NCBI RefSeq assembly: GCF_002954265.1
Contig: NZ_PPSL01000003.1
Span: 372,001 to 436,000, forward strand
Length of the DNA: 64,000 nucleotides
Reading direction: 5' to 3'
DNA from: Flavipsychrobacter stenotrophus
Lineage (GTDB): Bacteria; Bacteroidota; Bacteroidia; Chitinophagales; Chitinophagaceae
Below are positions 17,859-26,694 of the stretch, piece after piece (position 1 is the first letter of the stretch; the number at the start of each line of letters is the position of its first letter). The notes under the pieces were generated by a model. The model saw nothing but the letters and a program-made list of their open reading frames with translations. It was not told the DNA's origin and made no database searches. The translations under genes and the position numbers were made by a program.

Positions 17859-18725
17859 CTAAAAATTGATGGTGATAACGCTGTAGTTTATGCCTTTGTC
17901 TGTGGCGATATCAAACTCAAAAGCACTTGTTGCAGAGCCATGATTTATTGCGATCTCTAAAAGTCCAATACTATTGAAACGGCACAGAAGGTCACCGGTG
18001 GGAACATCATTGTAATGGTCGCTGACTTTAGTGATCTCTTCTTCACGTGGTAATTTGATACTAAATGGACCGTCGCCGATGAGCTCATCAAAACGGTCTT
18101 TTGTAAAATCAATTACGATATTGCCATAGCGGTCTATATGCAGCACTGTGCAGTCGAGGCGGGCACCAATAGGCTTCTGCATCATGATCTGCGCTACCTC
18201 TTTAATGAGGAACCTACTGAAATAATTATTCAGATCGCGGTCTTCGTGTATAACTGAAATTACCTGGTTGGCGTAGCCGATCCATTGCGCTATGCTCACG
18301 GTGCCACTAAACTCGCGACACAACCAAACCTCATTGGGCTGCCTGCCGAATGCGAGAGACAAAACACCATTGTCTGGTGCCAGGAAATAGTGGTCGCTTA
18401 CTTTGCAGAGCAGCATTCTGTGCCTTTCGCCGGATAATACATCAACCAATAAAAGGTGGATGGACCCCACCGGAAAATGCTGGTATGCTGACTGTGATAA
18501 ATAGGCCGCCTGTTGCAGGTTATAAGTAGTAATGCGATGTGAAACATCTACCACCATTGTATCTGCAAGGTGTTTGGTGAGCATCACTTTGGCGTTGCTT
18601 ATAGCCGGGTGATTTGTACCCAGGTCAGACAGTAGCGTTATAACAGGAATTTGTGGCACAAAATTTGAAGTTGTTCTGGCTATGGTGGTACAGCCGACAG
18701 TCAAAAATAACTTTATCTGTGCCAT
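17859..18725 (-). CDS. SAM hydroxide adenosyltransferase (DUF62) family enzyme
   Basis: This 288-residue protein belongs to the family (PF01887) that splits S-adenosylmethionine with hydroxide into adenosine and methionine; fluorinases and chlorinases are relatives. Family motifs are present in order: ITLLSDLGTNHP near residue 29, VVDVSHRI, APDNGVLSLAF, HIDRYGNIVIDF and LLEIAINHGSA. The usual SDFGTxD appears as SDLGTNH, a variation at the substrate loop. The first ~25 residues precede the canonical start and may not all be translated. It is a lone gene. An ahcY gene lies 43 kb away but there is no direct link. Confidence 0.85.
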   Translation of the reverse strand: MAQIKLFLTVGCTTIARTTSNFVPQIPVITLLSDLGTNHPAISNAKVMLTKHLADTMVVDVSHRITTYNLQQAAYLSQSAYQHFPVGSIHLLLVDVLSGERHRMLLCKVSDHYFLAPDNGVLSLAFGRQPNEVWLCREFSGTVSIAQWIGYANQVISVIHEDRDLNNYFSRFLIKEVAQIMMQKPIGARLDCTVLHIDRYGNIVIDFTKDRFDELIGDGPFSIKLPREEEITKVSDHYNDVPTGDLLCRFNSIGLLEIAINHGSATSAFEFDIATDKGINYSVITINF

Positions 18726-18860
18726 TTTAGAAAAAATGCTACAGATATAAATGGTAGTAACGCAGCAGATAAAGTAATTGGTTGATCAACTGCCCAACTT
18801 TTTATGGAAACTAGCTGTCTTTGATATAAATAATATTTATCTTGCAGTAAATAATCAATT

Positions 18861-19367
18861 ATGAAACAGATCATTTCCTTAGCTTTCATCATGTTGTTGA
18901 CTATAACGGGCTCGTTTGCAAAAGACCGTGTTAGTAAGCATACTACGGTAAAGAACGACCTTATGAAAGTTACCTATGGCCAGCCATCTAAGAAAGGCAG
19001 GGTTATATTTTCTAAAGACGGCCTTGCGCCTTTTGGCCAGGTGTGGCGTACAGGTGCTGATGAGGCAACTGAGATCACCGTTAACAAAGACTGTATGTTT
19101 GCCGGTGTTCCATTGAAAGCAGGTACTTATACATTGTTTACTGTGCCTTACCACGGTGAGTGGAAGATAATATTGAACAGCAAACTGGGCCAGTGGGGTT
19201 CATTTGAGTATGAAAATGTAAAGAATCTGGATGTTCTGGAAAGCACATCACTGGTTAAGTTGCTGGATCAACCAGTTGAGACATTTACCATCACATTGCA
19301 GAAAGATGGTTTCCTGATGGCCTGGGATCAGACTTCAGTATTTGTAACAGTAAAGCCGACTAATTAA
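18861..19367 (+). CDS. DUF2911 exported protein
   Basis: A 168-residue protein with a signal peptide (to about residue 20, GSFA) and one DUF2911 domain (PF11138). The family signature is clear: VTYGQPSKKGRVIF, FGQVWRTGADEATEI and AGTYTLFTVP. It is common in Bacteroidota, probably periplasmic, and its function is not known. A TATCTTGC stretch 16 bases before the start is near but not equal to the -7 consensus. The gene ends at a terminator shared with the convergent glycosyltransferase. Confidence 0.88.
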   Translation: MKQIISLAFIMLLTITGSFAKDRVSKHTTVKNDLMKVTYGQPSKKGRVIFSKDGLAPFGQVWRTGADEATEITVNKDCMFAGVPLKAGTYTLFTVPYHGEWKIILNSKLGQWGSFEYENVKNLDVLESTSLVKLLDQPVETFTITLQKDGFLMAWDQTSVFVTVKPTN

Positions 19368-19387
19368 TTTTATTTGAACCTATTTAG

Positions 19388-19417
19388 TAAAAGACCCTCA
19401 TTGTAGGGTCTTTTCTG
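19388..19417. terminator. Terminator overlapping the end of the convergent glycosyltransferase gene
   Basis: AAAAGACCCT (19388-19397) pairs with AGGGTCTTTT (19404-19413). The stop codon of the minus-strand gene is at 19398-19400, in the loop, so the right arm is inside that coding sequence. Confidence 0.8.
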
Positions 19418-20486
19418 TTTTAGGGGTAGTTGTATTTTTAGTTACTGAATCGAAGTCGCCGCTAATGTTACTGACCAATGTTGTGCAGTAGTAATCCATG
19501 CTGAACTCATTGACCGTACCAATAGCACTAAGTGACATGGTGCTATAGTTTTGGTCTGACATCTGCTCCAGACAGTTAATGTAAGTGATGAAATCATTGC
19601 TGTCATTACATACGAACCCGTTTTGGCCATGCTTCAGAAACGCGGTGTTCTCGCCGGTGCCACTGGCCAGTACCGGTACGCCGCAAGACATGTATTGCTT
19701 TAGTTTAAATGCCGATTTAGCCCGGTTGATCTCCGTATCAAGTAGTGGCGCGATACCTACATCGAACTTAGATATAGATCTATACACGAAGTCTTCGTCT
19801 TGCCAGTTAATAAGCAGGGGCATTTCAAGGGTTACGTGTGCTAAATGGCTGAAGTATTGGTTTAGTTCCGCAATATGCTCGTGCTTGACAACGCCCATAA
19901 GTATTACCCTAACAGGAAACGAGAGCTTAGCCAATGCCGGGAAAAACAATTGTTGTAAACTTGCCCTGTGTGCATTGTAATAACCTATCCAGCCAATGGT
20001 GAAAACCTTGTTTTTTGCTGATTTGATATAGGCGTGCTCGATAACCGGAGAGGTAAGGGTAAACACATTGCTGTTATGTGGTGTTATGAAACGTGCAAGT
20101 GATTGGCTACCTGCGGCACACTGCTTAACGTGCTTCATAAAGTGTATGATATTATCTGGCGGGAACTTAAGGTAATCCGCATCATCAATGTCGTATAAAG
20201 TTCTTTCAGGGCTTAGTTTGAGTAGTATTTTTAGTGCGGTAGCATATAGCCAACGGGTGTGTATCTTTTCAAATACTATTACCGAGTTCTTCTTCCGGCT
20301 GAAGAGGATGGAAAGGAACACTCTTATAAACCTAATGATAGTAGCGGGGTGATACCCCGGGTACACCAGGTCATAGCTAATAGCGTGTTTGTCTTTTATA
20401 TGCCGCAAGGCATATTTGGCTCTATATCTTACGCTTGGTTCGGCATCGCTGAAGTAGGCGAACCAGTATATATGTTCAGTAAGCAT
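19398..20486 (-). CDS. Glycosyltransferase, GT4-like
   Basis: A 362-residue glycosyltransferase of the GT-B fold with a family 1-type C-terminal domain (about 170-345): IGWIGYYNAHRASLQQL, DVGIAPLLDTEINRAKSAFK and KLKQYMSCGVPVLASGTGEN, the nucleotide-sugar-binding region with the final acidic residue. The N-terminal part has a LYDIDDADYL segment seen in surface polysaccharide enzymes. The acceptor is unknown. No other glycan gene is adjacent. The last codons (KTEKTLQ) read through the terminator arm, so the tail is probably free of function. Confidence 0.82.
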   Translation of the reverse strand: MLTEHIYWFAYFSDAEPSVRYRAKYALRHIKDKHAISYDLVYPGYHPATIIRFIRVFLSILFSRKKNSVIVFEKIHTRWLYATALKILLKLSPERTLYDIDDADYLKFPPDNIIHFMKHVKQCAAGSQSLARFITPHNSNVFTLTSPVIEHAYIKSAKNKVFTIGWIGYYNAHRASLQQLFFPALAKLSFPVRVILMGVVKHEHIAELNQYFSHLAHVTLEMPLLINWQDEDFVYRSISKFDVGIAPLLDTEINRAKSAFKLKQYMSCGVPVLASGTGENTAFLKHGQNGFVCNDSNDFITYINCLEQMSDQNYSTMSLSAIGTVNEFSMDYYCTTLVSNISGDFDSVTKNTTTPKTEKTLQ

Positions 20487-20552
20487 TGATAGGGTATTAG
20501 TCCTACCAAAGTACTAAAATATATTAAAAAAGTATAGTGCTGTAAAATAGCA

Positions 20553-21566
20553 TTAGCCTGTAATGCTTCTGAATAAAGTATACCTGAGTAACATCTCCAC
20601 CACAATGCAGATCACGGCAAGAATAGCGAAAGGGAAAAACAGTTCGGTATAGTGCTTGAAGGATGTTACTTCTATGCTAGTCTTCTCCAGCTTGTCAATA
20701 TCGTCGTACACTGTTTGCAGGGAATTATTGTTGGTAGCGCGGAAGTATTTGCCACCAGTCTCTGCGGCTATTTGTTTCAGCAGCGGCTCATCAATATCTA
20801 CAGGCATCATTACTTTTTGCGGGCCAAAAGGAGTAGAAACCGGCGTAGGTGCCTGGCCATGAGTGCCTACTCCTATTGTATAGACTTTGATCTTATAGGC
20901 TTTTACGATCTCTAATGCTGTTTGCGGACTGATGGGAACGGATACATTGTTGACACCATCGGTCATCAAAATGATCACTTTGCTTTTACTCTTAGAACTA
21001 CGCAGGCGGTCTACTGCAGTTGCCAGCCCCATACCCAGGCAGGTGCCGTCGATCATCATTCCGGTCTTTATCTGGCTCAGCTGTTCTTTAAGCACATTAT
21101 GATCTATGGTAATGGGGCACATAGAAAAGCTCTCGCCCGAGAATATGACCAGTCCTATTCTATCTGTAGGGCGCTTATCTACGAAGTTAATAGCTACCTC
21201 TTTTGCCGCTTCAAGACGATTTGGCTTAAAGTCTTCTGCAAGCATACTACCCGACACGTCCATACTCATGATCATGTCTATACCATCAGTATCATTATTA
21301 GTGGTGGTATTGGTGCTTTGCGGGCGTGCCAGACATATGATGAGCATCGCCATGGCTATGATGCGTAAGGCGAACAGAATGGGCCTGTAAGCGGCTTTTC
21401 CGCCGGCATTGCGTGCAGATAAACCACCCAGCGTGGATAGCCTTATTACAGGGTTGTTTTGCCTGCTTTTATTCTGCCACCAGATGATAAGCGGAATAAG
21501 CAGTAGTAACGCAAAGAAAAACGGATGCGCAAACGTGATATGTTTCCAGTCGAGGAATGCTTTCAT
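20553..21566 (-). CDS. batA: BatA-like von Willebrand factor A membrane protein
   Basis: A 337-residue BatA-type protein. Two N-terminal membrane helices (about 12-30 and 62-80) precede a VWA domain with an intact MIDAS motif D103-V-S105-G-S107 and MTDGVNN further on; a last helix is near residues 308-327. Bat proteins form an envelope complex linked to stress and oxygen tolerance in Bacteroides. Its start overlaps the stop of the upstream gene by one base (TAATG), showing translational coupling. BatB and later Bat genes are not downstream; a glycosyltransferase gene follows. Confidence 0.9.
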   Translation of the reverse strand: MKAFLDWKHITFAHPFFFALLLLIPLIIWWQNKSRQNNPVIRLSTLGGLSARNAGGKAAYRPILFALRIIAMAMLIICLARPQSTNTTTNNDTDGIDMIMSMDVSGSMLAEDFKPNRLEAAKEVAINFVDKRPTDRIGLVIFSGESFSMCPITIDHNVLKEQLSQIKTGMMIDGTCLGMGLATAVDRLRSSKSKSKVIILMTDGVNNVSVPISPQTALEIVKAYKIKVYTIGVGTHGQAPTPVSTPFGPQKVMMPVDIDEPLLKQIAAETGGKYFRATNNNSLQTVYDDIDKLEKTSIEVTSFKHYTELFFPFAILAVICIVVEMLLRYTLFRSITG

Positions 21567-22525
21567 TATTTTTGTTCCGTTGGAGTTTCAGTAATTGTGA
21601 TCTTCGGTCTTGATGAATCTATAAATTGTTTAGCCTTTTCCATAGCATCAAAATGTTCCTGTGGCAATGGCTGTCCCTTGGCAAACTTGGCAAGATCGGC
21701 AATACGCAGTATTACCGACAGCTGTTCATAGTACGGTTGCAATTCTCTATGGTGCTGTACTTTAAATAACAGCTCATCTGTAGTCAATTCCATAGCAGGC
21801 GTATTAAACCGCTCTTCTACATAATTACGCACTATATCTGTAAGCTCCACATAGTAGGTCTTTACCTGGTTTTTCTGCCACAACTGTTGTGTTTCAAGGT
21901 CTGTAAGCTTTTTAAGGAACCGATCCTGCAGCGGTACTTCCGGCGCCATGGGTGCCGGTGGCGCGGGTTTGCGGTTCTTTACTATGTAGACGGTTACCGC
22001 TATCACGATGATCAGCAACAGCAGTCCGCCTGCAATGTACCAGATATAGTCGCGCCAGGTAGACTGTACAAATATTATCCCTTTGATGGGTTTGAAATCT
22101 TTCGTGGTGTCTACAGTAACTGTCTGCACCAATAGTTGGAAAGAGTCAGTTTGAATAACATAGGGATTGCTGGTAGTGGGGACTATGGCAAACTGAAATG
22201 AAGGGATCTTAAACACACCTGAGTCGAACCCTGTAATAAGCAAGCGCTGGCGGTAGGTGATCATCCCGCCTTGCTTTAGGGTATCTATTTCACCTTTCTC
22301 TACTATTTCCAGATGGTCGAAAGTATCTGTAAATACGGGCCAGTTGATCTTGCTTATAGATGGGTTGTGCTGCACCTCAATGAAGTACCGTGCCTGGTCG
22401 CCAACAGTTATCTGCCGGGCATCCATTCTGGCCGTCACCTTTGCATCGCCCTGTGCCAGCGACAGCATGGAAGTAAAAACTAAAACCGTAAATAAAAACG
22501 ACCTCTTAATTACGTTTATGATCAT
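21566..22525 (-). CDS. BatD-like membrane protein of the Bat operon
   Basis: A 319-residue protein with a signal peptide (to AQG, about residue 25), an extracytoplasmic beta-rich domain of about 130 residues, one membrane helix (about 163-185, YIAGGLLLLIIVIAVTVYI), a proline-rich linker (KPAPPAPMAPEVP) and a helical cytoplasmic region. This is the usual protein between DUF58 and BatA in Bacteroidota and is distantly similar to BatD. It probably supports the assembly or coupling of the VWA proteins. The call rests mostly on position and topology. Confidence 0.75.
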   Translation of the reverse strand: MIINVIKRSFLFTVLVFTSMLSLAQGDAKVTARMDARQITVGDQARYFIEVQHNPSISKINWPVFTDTFDHLEIVEKGEIDTLKQGGMITYRQRLLITGFDSGVFKIPSFQFAIVPTTSNPYVIQTDSFQLLVQTVTVDTTKDFKPIKGIIFVQSTWRDYIWYIAGGLLLLIIVIAVTVYIVKNRKPAPPAPMAPEVPLQDRFLKKLTDLETQQLWQKNQVKTYYVELTDIVRNYVEERFNTPAMELTTDELLFKVQHHRELQPYYEQLSVILRIADLAKFAKGQPLPQEHFDAMEKAKQFIDSSRPKITITETPTEQK

Positions 22526-22538
22526 CTCTTTAATTGAT

Positions 22539-22560
22539 CAGCCTGTTTGTTGGCAGGCTG
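22539..22560. repeat. Intra-operon hairpin between DUF58 and BatD-like genes
   Basis: CAGCCTG (22539-22545) and CAGGCTG (22554-22560) form a 7-bp stem in the 63-base gap. It may moderate transcription or protect RNA ends within the operon. Confidence 0.45.
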
Positions 22561-22588
22561 TTTAGGTTGAACAATATCTGGTAGTTAG

Positions 22589-23455
22589 TTATTTTCTTTT
22601 GAAATAGCCCTGCAGCACTTTTACATAATCTTCGTCGGTACGCACCTGTAGTAATGCCGCGCCACTCTTCCTGAAGGCTTGTATACAATACTTGTCTTTG
22701 GCATTATATGCTGCGGCATAACCGCTACGGGCTGCCTTGCTATCGGTATCCAGCCATATCATTTGCCCGGTTTCTGCATCTGCTACCTGCACCAGTCCCG
22801 CCGAAGGCAACTCCTTGTCATACTTATCATAGACATTAATGCCTACAAGTTCGTGCCTGCGTGCCGCCAGCTGCAAAGAATGTTCATAAGGCTTGCTCAC
22901 AAAATCACTCATAAGGAACGTGATGGTCTTTTTCTTGATCACATTGTTGAGGAACTCCAGCGCGGCGCCTACATTGGTATCGCCCGTATGATCGGGCTCC
23001 AGCGCTATCAGTTCACGAATGATGCGGAGAATATGTCCCTTGCCTTTTTTAGGCGGAATGTATTTCTCCACCTTGTCACTGAAGAATATGACCCCTACCT
23101 TATCATTATTGGTAGTGGCAGAAAAAGACAACACCGCACCCAATTCTGTGATCAGCTCCCGCTTAGACTTTTGCTGGGTGCCGAACAGGGAACTGCTGCT
23201 GATATCTACCAGCAACATAACTATAAGCTCACGCTCTTCTTCAAATACTTTTACGAACGGGTGTGAGAAACGTGCGGTGACGTTCCAGTCTATGAATTTG
23301 ACATCATCGCCGGGTGTATATTCCCTCACCTCGCTAAACGACATACCCCTGCCTTTGAAGGTGGAATGGTATTCCCCTGCAAAAATGTGGTTGCTCAGCC
23401 CGCGGGTCTTGATCTCAATTCTTCTTACTTTCTTTAAAATCTCAGCCGTAGTCAT
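22589..23455 (-). CDS. DUF58 protein, first gene of the Bat operon
   Basis: A 288-residue DUF58 (PF01882) protein. It shows the family signature GRGMSFSEVREYTPGDDVKF (about residues 38-57), then IDWNVTAR, followed by a VWA-like fold with DISSSS in place of a full MIDAS DxSxS. I start at the ATG at 23455 (MTTAEILKKVRRIE), the standard start; the open frame extends to 23599 but that part is unlike the family. DUF58 proteins normally work with a MoxR ATPase, whose gene is not adjacent in this window. Confidence 0.9.
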   Translation of the reverse strand: MTTAEILKKVRRIEIKTRGLSNHIFAGEYHSTFKGRGMSFSEVREYTPGDDVKFIDWNVTARFSHPFVKVFEEERELIVMLLVDISSSSLFGTQQKSKRELITELGAVLSFSATTNNDKVGVIFFSDKVEKYIPPKKGKGHILRIIRELIALEPDHTGDTNVGAALEFLNNVIKKKTITFLMSDFVSKPYEHSLQLAARRHELVGINVYDKYDKELPSAGLVQVADAETGQMIWLDTDSKAARSGYAAAYNAKDKYCIQAFRKSGAALLQVRTDEDYVKVLQGYFKRK

Positions 23456-23646
23456 TGTTTTTGCTTTAAAGACCATTGGTGAAAAGTGATATAGCACGTT
23501 CTCAGTCGACCGAAAAACAAGGCCAATGGTAATGGCAAATATAAAGATATTGAAGTGTAGTTGATGCCATTTTAAAGCCGTGAAAATGGCGGTGAGCAAA
23601 GTTTTAAGATTTTTTCAACAGAATGGCGAGTGGGACGAGCCGATTT

Positions 23647-24105
23647 TTAAACCAGTATAGTGGCGGTAGTTAAAAGGAGGACAAACCCAATGAGCACTAT
23701 GATAGAGCCTACAATTACACCCACAACCGCAAATCCTGTATTGGTATGATAGGCCTTGTTGAGCCCGATTATGCCGAAAACCAATGCCGCGGCACCCAAA
23801 AGCAACGCAAACGGCAAACTGCCCGTTAGCAGAGCTAACACAGCAAGGCCGCTTGCCAGAAGGCCTTGCCAACCGGTTTTATGCGTGTTGAGGTGGGTAC
23901 TTTTTTTATCATCTTCCCCGCCAACGGCTTTGGCAATACTGCTTAAGAAATGAGGGACTTTCCGTTCGATAAAGGCTTTTTTACCAGTAGCAATAGTTAC
24001 AGGTAGAGAGATGTTGGCGGCTGCCGGAACAGGAAATGCCGCGAAACAACTAGAGGTCACAACTACTAATAGAAGCACCAGGATAGTAATCAATGATCTT
24101 TTCAT
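23647..24105 (-). CDS. Small exported/membrane protein with DUF4190-like tail
   Basis: A 152-residue protein with a signal peptide or first helix (MKRSLITILVLLLVVVTSSCFA, with a possible lipoprotein-type Cys at 20), a middle region ending in a charged stretch (GGEDDKKSTHLNTHK), and two or three closely spaced membrane helices (about 80-150). The part GWQGLLASGLAVLALLTG...LVFGIIGLNKA resembles the DUF4190 type of small membrane proteins. Function unknown. It lies upstream of the Bat operon on the same strand, 191 bases before the DUF58 start, so joint transcription is possible but not shown. Confidence 0.7.
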   Translation of the reverse strand: MKRSLITILVLLLVVVTSSCFAAFPVPAAANISLPVTIATGKKAFIERKVPHFLSSIAKAVGGEDDKKSTHLNTHKTGWQGLLASGLAVLALLTGSLPFALLLGAAALVFGIIGLNKAYHTNTGFAVVGVIVGSIIVLIGFVLLLTTATILV

Positions 24106-24232
24106 AATGAAGTTAAAACGTGGAGTATGAATGAACTGCGAACAAAAAATAGATCGCCGCTACAAATATATCATTGAAAAGGAGAACGTTAAAGTATTGT
24201 GGGTATTTCAGATCAATAAAGTGCGAAATGGG

Positions 24233-24502
24233 CTAGTTGGCGTTAGTGGCGGGTAACCCTGACCTGATTGACCTGATGGCTGTACGCGCTTTTGAGAACA
24301 GAGATTGAACAGGTTCTAACCCTGCTGAGCCTATACGGTGCATGACAGTATCTTGCGCGTTGGTAATAATAACATACCTGCCATTCACCACCGTTTTTAC
24401 ATCATTCCAGTTAAGCAGCAGCATAGTGGTGCTGAAAAGCAAAGTGCCCCAAACCAGAGATCTGCCGGCAAAAATGATGCGCTTTTTTGTGACTTTCTGC
24501 AT
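24233..24502 (-). CDS. Small membrane protein, unknown
   Basis: I do not recognise this 89-residue frame. It has a basic N-terminus (MQKVTKKRIIFAGR), one likely membrane helix (about 13-31, SLVWGTLLFSTTMLLL), and a C-terminal region that ends in a basic amphipathic stretch (FSKARTAIRSIRSGLP). It is on the same strand as the gene at 23647 and divergent from the M1 peptidase at 24594. The coding call rests on the plausible composition only. Confidence 0.45.
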   Translation of the reverse strand: MQKVTKKRIIFAGRSLVWGTLLFSTTMLLLNWNDVKTVVNGRYVIITNAQDTVMHRIGSAGLEPVQSLFSKARTAIRSIRSGLPATNAN

Positions 24503-24593
24503 GTTAATGATGAAAGTATAAAGTTATATTATTTCGCCATACTTCGCTGCGGCAAAATAAAAATCCATAGCTTTATCTATAAATTAATAGACA

Positions 24594-26564
24594 ATGCGTT
24601 CATTTCTAACACGTTTACTTACCGTTGCCCTTATACCGGTAAGTTATTTTGCTACTGCACAGGAAAATGAGAATACTACCCGGTGCCATGCGCTGAAGAA
24701 CAAAATGGTAGCAAAGACCACTGTAGCCAGCGTAGCGGAAGATAATTACGATGTTAAGTATGTAAAGTTTGATCTGAACGTATCTAATACCTCTACGTAT
24801 ATAGCAGGGAATGTAACTACGACAGCCACTGTAGTCGCCTCATCTCTTTCTACATATGTTTTTGAGCTCAACACACTTTTGACTATAGATTCTGTATTGA
24901 TAAATGGCGCAATACGGCCATTTACTACCGCCGGCGTAGTGCGCACAGTAACCCTGGCAGCACCATTGCCAATGGGAACAGCATTTACGGCACAGGTATT
25001 TTATACCGGTACGCCTACATCGGGCACCTTATTTGGCGGTGCGCTGGGCGTTAATTGTATTGCTTCTCCAAGCTGGGGCAACAGGGCTACTTATACATTA
25101 AGCGAGTCTTACCATGCTAATGAGTGGTGGCCATGCAAGCAGTCTCTGAGAGACAAAATAGACTCAATAGATATGTGGCTTACAGTACCCGACACACTGA
25201 AAGGTGGAAGTAATGGCAAACTGGTAGCAGTAACTACTGTGGATGCTACCCACAAGCGTTTTGAATGGAAAGAGCGCTATCCGATCGACTATTACCTGAT
25301 CTCTTTTGCGGTAGCTAACTATGTTGACTACTCTTACTACATGCACTTCTCTGCCAGTACCGACTCTATGCTGGTGCAGAATTACGTATACAGCAACCCA
25401 GGCACACTGTTGTCATTTCAAAGCAAAATAGATTCTACCGGTATGATGATCGACTACTTCTCCACGCTTTACGGCAGATACCCGTTCTGGCAGGAGAAAT
25501 ACGGTCATTGCATGGGTCCACTGGGTGGAGGCATGGAACACCAGACCATGACCACACTGGGTAATTTCGGCACAACACTTATAGCACATGAACTGGGCCA
25601 CCAGTGGTTTGGCGACAATGCTACCTGTGGTGCATGGACAGATATATTCGTAAATGAAGGTTTTGCCAGCTATTCTGAATATTTGTTTGAAGATCATTTC
25701 TGGAATCATACCGCAGCCATAAACACTATAAGAGACCAGCAAACCAATGTGAAGTCGTCGCCCGACGGCGCAATATTTGTTGATGATACCACCAACGAAG
25801 GCAGGATATTCGACACCCGCCTCACTTATGATAAAGGTGCCTGCGTGATACACATGCTGCGTTTTGTAGTGAACAACGACAATACCTTCTTCAACATATT
25901 GAAGACGCACCAAACCCAGATGCGCGACAGCACTGCAACAATTGCCGACTTCAAGAGCACTACCGCCGGAATAACCGGTGCAATAACCGGTAGTATGAGC
26001 ATAGATACCTTTTTTAATCAATGGGCGTATGGTGAAGGATATCCTATTTATACGGCAAAGTGGAACCAGATAGGCAATGATGTGTGGGTGAAACTAGACC
26101 AGACAACATCGTTCCCATCATCTATTCCATTGTTTCAGACACCTATAGAACTAAAACTGCGTTCTGCTGCCGGAGATACTATTGTACGGGTGTTTAATGC
26201 TCAGGCATCGCAGGTGTACCACTTCACCTGGGATCGTACTATGAATAATATGGTATTTGATCCTAACTATTGGTTGGTTTATGATCTTACCAGCCTTACG
26301 CACGATGTAACATTGGATGTAAACAATGTAGCTACATTGCCAATAAGCATAATGCCAAACCCTGCATCTGCCGACTGGACAGTGAACAACCTGCCGGCCA
26401 ATAGCAGCCTGGCGCTTCTGGACCTGAGCGGACGTTTATTGTGGCAGAATGCAGGCAATAGTAAGGCTGTTGTAGTACCTGCAACTAATCTGGCAACAGG
26501 CATGTACCTACTGCAGGTAAAGAGCGATGCGGGTAGTGCAAGTTATAAGCTGATAAAAGAGTAG
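24594..26564 (+). CDS. Secreted M1 family aminopeptidase with T9SS sorting domain (copy 1)
   Basis: A 656-residue M1 metallopeptidase. A signal peptide (to about residue 22, FATAQ) is followed by the N-terminal beta-sandwich domain (about 50-205), the thermolysin-like catalytic domain (about 220-480) with zinc motif H332-E-L-G-H336 and E355 (NEGFA), and the substrate-end motif GGGMEHQT, a known variant of GAMEN. The tail (about 585-656, MPNPASADWTV...YKLIKE) is a type A sorting domain for type IX secretion. The enzyme should trim amino acids from peptides outside the cell. The next gene is a paralogue with the same layout. Confidence 0.92.
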   Translation: MRSFLTRLLTVALIPVSYFATAQENENTTRCHALKNKMVAKTTVASVAEDNYDVKYVKFDLNVSNTSTYIAGNVTTTATVVASSLSTYVFELNTLLTIDSVLINGAIRPFTTAGVVRTVTLAAPLPMGTAFTAQVFYTGTPTSGTLFGGALGVNCIASPSWGNRATYTLSESYHANEWWPCKQSLRDKIDSIDMWLTVPDTLKGGSNGKLVAVTTVDATHKRFEWKERYPIDYYLISFAVANYVDYSYYMHFSASTDSMLVQNYVYSNPGTLLSFQSKIDSTGMMIDYFSTLYGRYPFWQEKYGHCMGPLGGGMEHQTMTTLGNFGTTLIAHELGHQWFGDNATCGAWTDIFVNEGFASYSEYLFEDHFWNHTAAINTIRDQQTNVKSSPDGAIFVDDTTNEGRIFDTRLTYDKGACVIHMLRFVVNNDNTFFNILKTHQTQMRDSTATIADFKSTTAGITGAITGSMSIDTFFNQWAYGEGYPIYTAKWNQIGNDVWVKLDQTTSFPSSIPLFQTPIELKLRSAAGDTIVRVFNAQASQVYHFTWDRTMNNMVFDPNYWLVYDLTSLTHDVTLDVNNVATLPISIMPNPASADWTVNNLPANSSLALLDLSGRLLWQNAGNSKAVVVPATNLATGMYLLQVKSDAGSASYKLIKE

Positions 26565-26627
26565 GTATTTTTTTATAATAACTACCCAAGATTTAAGTAA
26601 AAGTAGTCGTCTATTATAACGGCAGTT

Positions 26628-26656
26628 AACGCCATTGCTTTTGCAATGGTGTTTTG
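26628..26656 (+). terminator. Probable terminator between M1 paralogues
   Basis: AACGCCATTGC (26628-26638) pairs with GCAATGGTGTT (26643-26653) around TTTT and is followed by a short T-run. Confidence 0.55.
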
Positions 26657-26694
26657 CTGTGTAGTCATTTTTATATACTCCAAACCAATACGCA

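Noticed and set aside
25413-26021. Long antisense frame over the first M1 peptidase
   Set aside because: It is the complement of a well supported peptidase gene with all catalytic motifs; its translation has no family features and it lacks a promoter. The same holds for 12301-13005 and 11506-12117 under DUF2723.
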